From Desulfotignum sp. (GTDB lineage Bacteria > Desulfobacterota > Desulfobacteria > Desulfobacterales > Desulfobacteraceae): a stretch of 36,713 bases of DNA. Position 1 is the stretch's first letter, and every line of letters starts with the position of its first letter. A program made the position numbers and the translations under genes. The stretch lies in the NCBI GenBank assembly GCA_011390615.1, contig JAABSB010000010.1, positions 1 through 36,713 on the forward strand, written 5' to 3'. The notes beneath the pieces are model-generated. The model ran no database searches, was not told the origin of the DNA, and worked only from the letters and a program-made list of their open reading frames with translations. This document shows positions 7,529 through 15,395 of the stretch, one piece after another.

Positions 7529-7833
7529 ATCAGAAAAAAGATATCATGGGAAAAATTCTGGCTGGGAACGATGCGGGATCAGAAGGCCAAACCCGTGAGC
7601 TGGACTGCCTGATATACCGCAGGGAGCCAGGAGATCCTGAAGAGGTCCCGTTTTATGAACCGTCAGATGATTCCTGGAAGGTATCCAAAGATAACGTATC
7701 GGTGGAGGTGTGGGAAAGCAGGGCCAAGATACGGATGCGGGTTTCTCTGGATAAGAACCGGCAGGTTTCCATGAAGCGGATAGCCAGTATTGCCGTGGAT
7801 GCGATTCTCAAAGAGCTGAAAAAGGAGGATTAG
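7525..7833 (+). CDS. Small conserved-context protein of unknown function
   Basis: A 102-residue soluble, charged protein that I do not recognise. It has no signal peptide or membrane helix. The N-terminal 45 residues look flexible and acidic (PGDPEEVPFYEPSDDSW); the second half alternates basic and hydrophobic residues (ESRAKIRMRVSLDKNRQVSMKRIASIAVDAILKEL) and ends in a probable amphipathic helix. It overlaps the PilZ gene by 4 bases and ends one base before the GTG of the ParA-like gene, with AAAGGAGG in its 3' end. Being sandwiched like this, it is probably an adaptor between the two proteins, but that is only inferred from position. Confidence 0.75.
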   Translation: MNQKKDIMGKILAGNDAGSEGQTRELDCLIYRREPGDPEEVPFYEPSDDSWKVSKDNVSVEVWESRAKIRMRVSLDKNRQVSMKRIASIAVDAILKELKKED

Positions 7834-7834
7834 G

Positions 7835-8773
7835 GTGATTATCGTCTGTCCCAAATGCAGCAGAAAGCACAACGTCAGTTTGGATGCGGTAAAGCCCCAC
7901 ATTGGTTCCGGCAAAAAACTTACCGCCACCTGTAAATCCTGCAGGCACAGATTCCCGGTTCATGTGGATGCACTTTTTGCCCAGGCCGGGCAGCAGGAGC
8001 CCCCAAAAACATACAAGGCAAGAAAAATTTGTGTGACCCTCAGCAAGGGCGGGGTTGGTAAAACCACCACTGCCGTCAATCTGGGCAGCGGGCTGGCCCT
8101 GGCCGGGTATAAAGTTCTGCTGGTGGATACTGACACCCAGGGGCAGTCAGCATATATACTGGGAAGAAAGCCTGCGGCCGGGCTTACCGAATTGCTCACC
8201 CAGGAGCTGACACCCAGAGAATGCATTCTGGAGGCACGTAAGAATCTGTGGCTTCTGGGGGGTGGCAAATCCCTGGCAGGTGTCAAGCGGATCATTGACC
8301 GGAAGAGTTTCGGGGCGGAATGGACCCTGTCTGAAGCCATGTCAGCTTTAGATCATGAATATGATTTTATCATAATGGACACCTCGCCGGGATGGGATCA
8401 GCTGATTGTCAATGTTCTGTTCTATGCCACCGAAGTTCTGGTGCCTGTTGCACTGGAGATTATGCCGCTGCACGGCTTGTCAGAATTTTTAAAAAGCCTT
8501 GGTTCCATTCAGAAATACCGCAAAGAGATACAGCTCAAATACATTGTGCCTACCTTTCTGGACACCCGGATCAAAGGCCCCCAGAATCTGTATGCACAAT
8601 TGAAAAAATTATATCCCGAGACCATTTGTTCACCGATCCGTTACAACGAAAGTCTGTCAGAAGCCCCGTCCTTTGGCAAAACCATTTTTGAATTTGCACC
8701 GGGGTCCACTGCTTCTGCGGATTATCGAAAGCTGGTAAGAAAAGTAAGTTTAAATGAAAACGCCCTTTTATAA
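7835..8773 (+). CDS. ParA/MinD-like ATPase with N-terminal zinc ribbon
   Basis: A 312-residue protein with two parts. Residues 1-45 form a finger with C5-x2-C8 and C33-x2-C36, like the MJ0042/zinc-ribbon family. Residues 65-300 are a ParA/MinD-type ATPase with the deviant Walker A K71-GGVGKTT (signature lysine K71), Walker A' VDTDTQGQ near 98 and Walker B-like IIMDTSPG near 182. Such ATPases position cargo by ATP-driven dimerisation on DNA or membrane. No ParB gene is adjacent and no chromosomal replication genes are here, so it is more likely a protein-positioning ATPase than a segregation factor. The start is GTG 7835 with AAAGGAGG upstream. There is no C-terminal amphipathic MinD helix that I can see. 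Confidence 0.85.
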   Translation: MIIVCPKCSRKHNVSLDAVKPHIGSGKKLTATCKSCRHRFPVHVDALFAQAGQQEPPKTYKARKICVTLSKGGVGKTTTAVNLGSGLALAGYKVLLVDTDTQGQSAYILGRKPAAGLTELLTQELTPRECILEARKNLWLLGGGKSLAGVKRIIDRKSFGAEWTLSEAMSALDHEYDFIIMDTSPGWDQLIVNVLFYATEVLVPVALEIMPLHGLSEFLKSLGSIQKYRKEIQLKYIVPTFLDTRIKGPQNLYAQLKKLYPETICSPIRYNESLSEAPSFGKTIFEFAPGSTASADYRKLVRKVSLNENALL

Positions 8774-8826
8774 AAGGCCCGGCCATACCGTAACCTGTCT
8801 GGATTCCATTGACCAGGAAATCGGTA

Positions 8827-10857
8827 ATGGGACTTAGAGCACGTATTATCATCGTTGTCGTAGTTGCCAGCAGCATTATCAATCTGTTCTTGTGTTTTTA
8901 TTTCATTGCCCAGATCAGGGAACTGGAACTCAAAAGCCTCAGAGATAAAATAAACAAAACCACCCATATGATGAAACTGGTGAATGCCAGACCCCTTTAC
9001 AATGTGGACAAGGAAACCCTGAAAATCAATATGGAGACGTTTTTTGACGATGAAAACATGAAACACATCTCCATCCATGAAGCAGATATCGACGTCAATA
9101 TCCAGTTTGCCAGAAAATTTGACCCCAATGCCATGGATATCGAAAAAAGTTTTTATATATCATATAAAGGACTGAACCTGGGAAAAATGCGGGTGGTGTA
9201 TTCCACCAGCCTGATTGAGAAAAAGCTGGCAAAATTCCGGTCCCAGATGCTGGTTTTTACTTTTGGTGTCATTCTGGCCATGGTGGTGATACTGGGGTTT
9301 GTCATCAACCGGTTGATGGCGCCTATAACCAGGCTGGCTGTTGCTGCTTCTGATATTGCGGCGGGAAATCTTGAAAGGCAGATTCCAAAAGGCGGGACAG
9401 GTGAAGTGGGAATCCTTGCCAGAAATTTTGCTTCCATGCAGGATGCTGTCAAGGAGAAAATCAATGACCTGGCCCTTACCAATAAGCATCTTAAAAATCA
9501 GATTCAGCAAAAGGAAATGAATGAAAAAAAGATACTTCACCAGAGCAGAATTATCTTTTCGGTAAACACTTTTTTTCAAAAATCCATGATGGCTGCATCC
9601 CGTCAAGAGGTTGCAGAACTTTTTATTCCCATTGCCCTGGCAGTTATTGACAGCAGGTACTGTTTTGTGGGGGAAGTGGATAAAGCGAATCCAGAGCGTA
9701 TGCATATTCTGGCAATTTCCCGGCAGGCCCTTGCCGACTGCGCCCTTACCGATATGGAAAAAGAGCTACGGTTAAAGGGTACATGTATCACAGGTATCCG
9801 GGCCCGGATCATCAGGGAAAACATTGGGGTTATTGCCAATAACCCTGCTGTCCATCCGGATATCGGCCACATGCCCGATGCCCATATTCCCCTTGAAAAC
9901 TTCATGGGCATTCCCATGCGGGTGGGGTCGGAAACCAACGGCATTGTGGCATTCAGCGGAAAAAATGAGGGGTATGACGAAGGGGACAAGGAAGCAGCCC
10001 AGATACTGACAATGGCATTGACTGAGGCATTGAACCTCAAGCGCCAGGAAGAGGAAAAACTCAGGCTGGAAGAAATGATGATACAGTCAGAAAAAATGGT
10101 GTCTCTGGGCAGTCTGGCCGCAGGCATGGCCCATGAAATAAACAATCCCCTGGCCGGTATTCTGCAAAATACCCAGGTGATCCAGAACCGTTTGAAAAAC
10201 AGGCTGCCTGCCAATCTGGCAGCAGCCAGGGAACTGGCGCTGGATCTGGACCGCATGACCGCATACATGGAAAAACGCGACATCTTTAAAATGACGGATG
10301 CGATTCTCACGGCGGGCAGGCGGGCAGCAGCCATTGTTTCCAATATGCTCTCTTTTTCCAGAAAATCGTCTTCAGGATTTGTCCATGAAGATCTGGAAAT
10401 GCTTTTGGACCAGACCCTTGAACTGGCAAAAAGTGATTATAACCTGAAAAAGAGATTTGATTTCAAAAAGATTCGCATAGAACGGGACTACATGCCCGGC
10501 CTGCCCAAAGTTTCCTGCAAGGCCAGTGAAATCCAGCAGGTGTTTTTCAATATCCTGTCAAACGGGGCCCAGGCCATGATGTCAGATCCAATGAACCAGG
10601 ATCCGTGTTTTTTCCTGCGCCTGTTCATGCAGCATGACATGGTCAGTGTCCAGATTCAGGACAACGGCCCCGGCATGAACGCAGCGCAGAGAAAACGGAT
10701 ATTTGAACCCTTTTTTACCACCAAAAGCGTAGGGGAGGGCACTGGCCTGGGCCTTGCGGTTTCCTATTTCATCATCACAGAAAACCACAAGGGCCGGATT
10801 CAGGTGGCATCCAGTCCCGGTCAGGGCAGCTGTTTTACCATCAACCTGCCGGTGTAG
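8827..10857 (+). CDS. Membrane sensor histidine kinase with HAMP and GAF domains
   Basis: A 676-residue kinase from ATG 8827, which has AGGAAATC upstream; a TTG at 8809 would add six residues. Order: membrane helix 1 (about 5-28), extracytoplasmic domain of about 110 residues, helix 2 (about 141-161), HAMP (about 162-215), a coiled segment, a GAF-like domain (about 240-405), then HisKA with the phospho-acceptor H436 ([14 protein letters not shown]) and HATPase_c with N box ([12 protein letters not shown]), G1 (DNGPGM), F box (FEPFFTTK) and G2 (GTGLGLAV). No receiver domain is fused and no regulator follows. It comes 53 bases after the ParA-like gene in the same direction. A hairpin overlaps its stop codon. 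Confidence 0.92.
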   Translation: MGLRARIIIVVVVASSIINLFLCFYFIAQIRELELKSLRDKINKTTHMMKLVNARPLYNVDKETLKINMETFFDDENMKHISIHEADIDVNIQFARKFDPNAMDIEKSFYISYKGLNLGKMRVVYSTSLIEKKLAKFRSQMLVFTFGVILAMVVILGFVINRLMAPITRLAVAASDIAAGNLERQIPKGGTGEVGILARNFASMQDAVKEKINDLALTNKHLKNQIQQKEMNEKKILHQSRIIFSVNTFFQKSMMAASRQEVAELFIPIALAVIDSRYCFVGEVDKANPERMHILAISRQALADCALTDMEKELRLKGTCITGIRARIIRENIGVIANNPAVHPDIGHMPDAHIPLENFMGIPMRVGSETNGIVAFSGKNEGYDEGDKEAAQILTMALTEALNLKRQEEEKLRLEEMMIQSEKMVSLGSLAAGMAHEINNPLAGILQNTQVIQNRLKNRLPANLAAARELALDLDRMTAYMEKRDIFKMTDAILTAGRRAAAIVSNMLSFSRKSSSGFVHEDLEMLLDQTLELAKSDYNLKKRFDFKKIRIERDYMPGLPKVSCKASEIQQVFFNILSNGAQAMMSDPMNQDPCFFLRLFMQHDMVSVQIQDNGPGMNAAQRKRIFEPFFTTKSVGEGTGLGLAVSYFIITENHKGRIQVASSPGQGSCFTINLPV

Positions 10858-10882
10858 TACCGGCAGAAAGCTTTGGTTTTTT
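10846..10882 (+). terminator. Probable terminator overlapping the kinase stop codon
   Basis: Arms CTGCCGGT (10846-10853) and ACCGGCAG (10859-10866) pair perfectly around a 5-base loop that contains the TAG stop codon. A TTTTTT tract follows at 10877-10882, about ten bases later than is ideal, so termination efficiency is uncertain. Confidence 0.5.
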
Positions 10883-10952
10883 CAGAGGCGGTTGCACAGT
10901 AACGCCTGTGATGTTTCAGGCTGTTTCGCCCGGCAGGGCCGTGCAAAAAAAC

Positions 10953-11384
10953 TTACAGGCTGGAAATCTCCTCGGCACTGATAACCCTGATCTGTCTTTC
11001 TTCCAGGATTTCCAGCGCTTTTTTGTGGTCATCGAATCGAAATACCATGATGGCGTTTTTACACTGGGGGTTGGCAAAGGCATACATGTATTCCACATTG
11101 ACGTTCTGCATCCACAAGGGATCCAGTACCTTGTTGAGACCGCCGGGTTCGTCTGTGACTTCCACCGCGAGCACCTTGGTTCTTCCCACGGTAAATCCTT
11201 CTTTGCGCAGCGCCGCTTCAGCCTTGTCATTATTGTTTACAATGAGTCTGAGCACGCCGAAATCCGTGGTGTCAGCCAGGGACAATGCCCGGATGTTCAC
11301 GTCTGCATCCCGCAGGATCGCGGTGACTTCCGCCAGCCGGCCTTCTTTGTTTTCAATGAATATGGATATCTGTTCGGCAAGCAT
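10953..11384 (-). CDS. Tandem ACT-domain protein linked to phenylacetate-CoA ligase
   Basis: A 143-residue protein made of two ACT-like repeats (about 4-65 and 70-138). The first begins with QISIFIENKEGRLAEVTAILRDADVNIRAL, the typical ACT strand-helix-strand with the ligand-loop glycine; the second begins VLAVEVTDEPGGL. ACT domains bind amino acids or related small molecules. It lies 14 bases after the phenylacetate-CoA ligase gene with a strong AAAAAGGAG site; this pairing recurs in many anaerobes and suggests a regulatory subunit or sensor for that ligase (family knowledge plus inference). It converges with the kinase gene across a 95-base gap. Confidence 0.87.
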   Translation of the reverse strand: MLAEQISIFIENKEGRLAEVTAILRDADVNIRALSLADTTDFGVLRLIVNNNDKAEAALRKEGFTVGRTKVLAVEVTDEPGGLNKVLDPLWMQNVNVEYMYAFANPQCKNAIMVFRFDDHKKALEILEERQIRVISAEEISSL

Positions 11385-11398
11385 ATGGGGTCTCCTTT

Positions 11399-12703
11399 TT
11401 ATAGGGTTCGTTTGTCAATCACCCGGACGGCCTTGCCCTGGCTCCGCTGGATGGCTTTGGGCTCCACCAGCATGACCCTGGCAGATACCCCCAATGTTTC
11501 CTTTATGTCCCTGGCAATCTGATTTTCCATGGTCTGGAGGCTTTTGATATCATCACTGAAAAGGCCTTCATTGATCTCCACTTTCACCGTCAGGGTGTCC
11601 AGGTTGTCTTTTCTATCCACTTCCAGCTGGTAATGGGGAAGGGTTTCCCTGGTATCCATGAGCACGCTTTCGATCTGGGATGGAAACACATTGACCCCCC
11701 TGATGATGAGCATGTCATCTGTGCGGCCGGCTGGTTTGGTCATGCGGATATGGGTTCTGCCGCAGGTACAGGGTGTGGGGTTTAAAGATGAAATGTCTCT
11801 GGTGCGGTACCGGATGACAGGAAAGGCTTCCTTGGTAATGGAGGTGAATACCAGCTCGCCTTCTGCACCAGGGGGAAGCTTCTTTCCTGTGTCAGGATCA
11901 ATGATCTCTACAATAAAATGGTCTTCAAATACATGGAGCCCGTTTTGTTCTTCCTTGCACTCAATGGACACGCCAGGGCCGATGATTTCACTGAGACCAT
12001 ATATATCCACCGCTTTGAGGTGGAGTTTGGCTTCCAATTCGGCCCGCATATTTTCTGTCCAGGGTTCGGCCCCGAAAATACCCGAGGTAAAAGACAGGTC
12101 CTTGAAATCCACACCCATTTCATCTGCCACCTCTGCCAGGTGGAGAATATAGGACGGGGTGCCGCACAAAATAGTGGGCTTGAAATCCTTCATAATGGTA
12201 ATCTGGCGTTTGGTGTTTCCGCCGGATACCGGAATCACCGAAGCTCCCAAGCGCTCCGCCCCGTAATGGGCCCCAAGTCCACCTGTGAACAGCCCGTATC
12301 CAAAGGCATTGTGGATGATGTCTCCGGAACCGGCCCCGGCAGCTGACAGGCTCCTGGCCATGAGATCGGCCCAGGTATTCACATCACGCCGGGTGTATCC
12401 TACCACAGTGGGTTTGCCGGTGGTGCCTGATGAGGCGTGAATTCTCACCACCTGCTCCATGGGGACGGCAAACATACCATAGGGATAGTTGTCCCGCAAA
12501 TCCTGTTTCGTGGTAAAGGGAAGATGCTTCAGATCGTCCAGGGTCTGGATGTCTTTGGGGGATATTCCTGCAGCATCAAAGCTTTTTTTGTAAAACGGCA
12601 CGGTTGCATACACCCGGTGAATGGTGGTCTGGAGCCGCCGCAGCTGGATGGCTTCAAGGCCTTCCCTGGGCATGGTTTCAAAATCAATATCAAAAATGGG
12701 CAT
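11399..12703 (-). CDS. paaK: Phenylacetate-CoA ligase (PaaK family)
   Basis: A 434-residue AMP-forming aryl-acetate CoA ligase, the usual length for PaaK. Motifs include the P-loop SSGTTGKPT at 91-99, [10 protein letters not shown] near residue 236 and the C-terminal AMP-binding_C domain with [10 protein letters not shown]. The reaction is phenylacetate (or indoleacetate or another aryl acetate) + ATP + CoA to the thioester. In anaerobes this often serves degradation of aromatic amino acids through 2-oxoacid oxidation. The start ATG 12703 has AAAAGGAAA upstream. It lies between a crotonase and an ACT protein on one transcript. The exact acid cannot be read from sequence. Confidence 0.9.
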   Translation of the reverse strand: MPIFDIDFETMPREGLEAIQLRRLQTTIHRVYATVPFYKKSFDAAGISPKDIQTLDDLKHLPFTTKQDLRDNYPYGMFAVPMEQVVRIHASSGTTGKPTVVGYTRRDVNTWADLMARSLSAAGAGSGDIIHNAFGYGLFTGGLGAHYGAERLGASVIPVSGGNTKRQITIMKDFKPTILCGTPSYILHLAEVADEMGVDFKDLSFTSGIFGAEPWTENMRAELEAKLHLKAVDIYGLSEIIGPGVSIECKEEQNGLHVFEDHFIVEIIDPDTGKKLPPGAEGELVFTSITKEAFPVIRYRTRDISSLNPTPCTCGRTHIRMTKPAGRTDDMLIIRGVNVFPSQIESVLMDTRETLPHYQLEVDRKDNLDTLTVKVEINEGLFSDDIKSLQTMENQIARDIKETLGVSARVMLVEPKAIQRSQGKAVRVIDKRTL

Positions 12704-12756
12704 GGGGATTTCCTTTTAAAAATACAGGCTGCTGCCCGGGCCGGGGTTGGGCCGGG

Positions 12757-13545
12757 TCAGTTGAGCCCCCCTGTGAACACGGGTTTGCGTTTTTCCAGAA
12801 AGGCGGATGTGCCTTCTTTGGCATCAGCACTGGCCATGGTCAGGCCGAATGCATCATTTTCAATCCTGCAGCCGGTCTCAAGGTCTGCATTGGTACCGTT
12901 GTGAATGACTTCCTTGGCAGCCCGAAGGGCCACACGGCCTTTGGCGGCGATGGTGCCAGCGGTTTTCATGACCGCATCCATGAGATCTTCAGGGGCACAT
13001 ACCTGGTTGACCATCCCGTATTCACATGCCTGCCGGGCGGTAATGTTTTTTCCTGTGAACACCATTTCCCTTGCCCGGTTGCTGCCCACAATGCGGGCCA
13101 GGCGCTGGGTGCCCCCAAAACCCGGGATCAGGCCCAGATTGATTTCCGGAAGTCCGAAAACAGCTTTTTCAGAGGCATAGATAAAATCACAAGCCAGGGC
13201 GGCTTCAGAACCACCGCCCAGGGCGTATCCATTCACTGCGGCGATGGCTGGGATGGGCAGGTCTTCAATTTTTGAAAACACCTTCTGGCCTTTTCTGGAA
13301 AAAAATTTTCCCTGGAGGGGAGTCATTTTGGTAAGCTCCATAATATCCGCACCTGCCACAAATGCTTTATCCCCGGCACCGGTGAGCACCAGGACCCGTA
13401 TTTCAGGATCGGCCTGCACCTGGTCCAGGGCCTGGTCAAGGTCGTCAAACATGGCATTGTTCAAGGCATTCAATGCCTTGGGCCGGTTGAACTGTATCAA
13501 AGCAATGTTGTTTTCCATTGTCAGGATAATGTTTTCAAAAGACAT
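12757..13545 (-). CDS. Enoyl-CoA hydratase / crotonase
   Basis: A 262-residue crotonase-fold enzyme, expected to hydrate short-chain trans-2-enoyl-CoA. Both catalytic glutamates of true hydratases are present: E114 (GGGSEAA) and E134 (LPEINLGLIPGFGGTQ), and the oxyanion-hole segment AGADI is intact. I chose ATG 13545, which has AAGGAGAAA directly upstream; the longer frame to 13590 adds a lysine-rich tail without a site. It follows the amidase gene by 41 bases and precedes paaK, so it may take part in acyl-CoA oxidation with that ligase. The closest known activity is 3-hydroxybutyryl-CoA dehydratase (Crt). Confidence 0.93.
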   Translation of the reverse strand: MSFENIILTMENNIALIQFNRPKALNALNNAMFDDLDQALDQVQADPEIRVLVLTGAGDKAFVAGADIMELTKMTPLQGKFFSRKGQKVFSKIEDLPIPAIAAVNGYALGGGSEAALACDFIYASEKAVFGLPEINLGLIPGFGGTQRLARIVGSNRAREMVFTGKNITARQACEYGMVNQVCAPEDLMDAVMKTAGTIAAKGRVALRAAKEVIHNGTNADLETGCRIENDAFGLTMASADAKEGTSAFLEKRKPVFTGGLN

Positions 13546-13586
13546 GGGTTTCTCCTTGCATTTTTTTGGTTTTCTTTTTTCATATA

Positions 13587-15392
13587 TCACAATTGCCGCG
13601 GGTTTGTTGCATCAACATATTTTTGTACCCCGTCTGCAATGGCATTGCAGATATCTTCCTGATAGGAAGGGGTCAGCAGCCGCTTACATTCTTGTTTATT
13701 GGAAATAAATGAGGTTTCAATGAGAATGGAGGGCATGCGGGCTCCCAGCAGCACATAAAACGGGGCCTGTTTAACACCCAGATCCTTGATGCCTGTATAT
13801 TTTTTGGTCATTCCCTGGATCAGGGCCTTGTGCACATCATTGGCAAGGCGGGTGGATTCACCGATCTTGGCATGTTTCATCAAATCACTTAAAATAAATT
13901 CCAGATCGGAAATATTTTTCCTGGAGGTGGCGTTTTCCCTGGCAGCCACAGCAATGGCCTGTTCATCCGTGGCCAGGTTCAGAAGATATGTTTCGATGCC
14001 GGCCAGGTTTTTGTTCCGGGCCGCATTGGTATGCAGGGAAATGAACAGATCAGCCCGCTGGGTATTGGCAATGGCGGTTCTTTCTTCCAGGGTCAATTTT
14101 GTATCAGTGCTCCGGGTGAGGGTCACGGTGCATTTGAGGCGGTCCCGCAGTTTGACAGCCAGGGTTTTGGCCATTTGCAGCACAATATCTTTTTCCCACA
14201 CTCCTTTGATATACCCCGGTGCCCCGGGGTCCGGGCCCCCATGGCCCGGGTCAATGACGATTTTCTTTACTCCCAGGGCCAACTGCCGGGCGATGTCTGA
14301 TGATTTCAGGTTGTCTGTGGTCATGGGGCTGGTTGTGAGAACATCCTCTGTTTTGGCTGCTGCCTTTTGTACCGTCAGATGTTCCCCTGCGCCGTTACCC
14401 GTGCCCCAGACATCAATAACGATCCGGAACGGGTCTTTTAAGGAAAAAATCTTATAGTTTTCAAATGACTTGATGTCCACCACCACCCTGACGGTGTGGG
14501 GAAGATACTGGCCTGCCCTCGCCTGTTTGAGCAGATCATCATTGATCGGGGTATGTTCTGCAACCTCTTTTCCCAGCCTTGACTGGGGGATATCCACGTA
14601 AAGCCGTTGAAACGGTATGTTCAGGTCAGGGTCTTTTTTGAGCAGGTGGTGGGAATAGGTTCGGTCCCGGGTGGCGTTGATGACTATTCTGGTATATTCC
14701 GGGTTGGACCAGAACCGCAGGTCCGTGACATGGGCATCTGTACCGGACATTTTCTGGTCAGCGGGCCGGTCCCCTTCAGGGGTATCTGCTTCAGCAAACC
14801 CGTTCATTTCCTGCAGGTCTGATTCACGGGTTGTGGTTATCCGATCAAAATCCGCATCCTGGTTTGTGTTTTTGTCGGCTGTATCCGCAATGTCCAGGGT
14901 TTCTTTTTTTGTTTCCGCTTTTTTTGACCGGATGTGCTTAGGGGGATGGGTCTGGGGATCCGGACTTTCAGAAAGGGAGGTGAGCTGGGTTTTGGCCCGG
15001 GCATTATAGGCGGATTCCGGGTATTTGTTTCGTATTCTTACCAGCAGATCAATGGCCCGGGTTTTGTAGATCTCATCCTTGGAAAGGCTGAACAGCTGCA
15101 GGTAAAGTTCGGCAGCTTTGTACATACCGGCCGGGGCCCAGGAACTTTCAGGATCTATCTTATAGATGGCTTCATACCGGTGGATACAACCCAGCCATTC
15201 CGATACTTTCTGCCGTTTCACAGGGGAATTGCGCAGGGTTTTGAAACAGGCATCCGCAGCCAGGTATTTCTGCTTGGGAACCTGCGCCATGCCGGTTTCA
15301 ATGAAATCGGTCCAGAACAATAACAGGCAGATACCAGCAGCTGCAACCCAGATGGATCGGCAGGATATACTGTATGGCCGGCAAAAAAACAT
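13587..15392 (-). CDS. N-acetylmuramoyl-L-alanine amidase (AMIN + Amidase_3)
   Basis: A 601-residue exported cell-wall amidase that cleaves the MurNAc-L-Ala bond and helps daughter-cell separation. Order: N-terminal signal/anchor helix (about 13-27), a helical tetratricopeptide-like region (about 40-150), a charged linker rich in Thr/Asp/Lys, an AMIN domain (about 222-335) that localises amidases to the septum, and the catalytic Amidase_3 domain (about 375-595). Zinc and catalytic residues are present: H384 (DPGHGG), E400 (VWEKDI), H454 (SLHTNA) and E559 (ILIETSFISN). It starts 3 bases after the mutS stop, so translation is probably coupled. The N-terminal TPR-like segment makes it longer than the AmiC standard of about 420 residues. 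Confidence 0.92.
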   Translation of the reverse strand: MFFCRPYSISCRSIWVAAAGICLLLFWTDFIETGMAQVPKQKYLAADACFKTLRNSPVKRQKVSEWLGCIHRYEAIYKIDPESSWAPAGMYKAAELYLQLFSLSKDEIYKTRAIDLLVRIRNKYPESAYNARAKTQLTSLSESPDPQTHPPKHIRSKKAETKKETLDIADTADKNTNQDADFDRITTTRESDLQEMNGFAEADTPEGDRPADQKMSGTDAHVTDLRFWSNPEYTRIVINATRDRTYSHHLLKKDPDLNIPFQRLYVDIPQSRLGKEVAEHTPINDDLLKQARAGQYLPHTVRVVVDIKSFENYKIFSLKDPFRIVIDVWGTGNGAGEHLTVQKAAAKTEDVLTTSPMTTDNLKSSDIARQLALGVKKIVIDPGHGGPDPGAPGYIKGVWEKDIVLQMAKTLAVKLRDRLKCTVTLTRSTDTKLTLEERTAIANTQRADLFISLHTNAARNKNLAGIETYLLNLATDEQAIAVAARENATSRKNISDLEFILSDLMKHAKIGESTRLANDVHKALIQGMTKKYTGIKDLGVKQAPFYVLLGARMPSILIETSFISNKQECKRLLTPSYQEDICNAIADGVQKYVDATNPRQL

Positions 15393-15395
15393 GGG

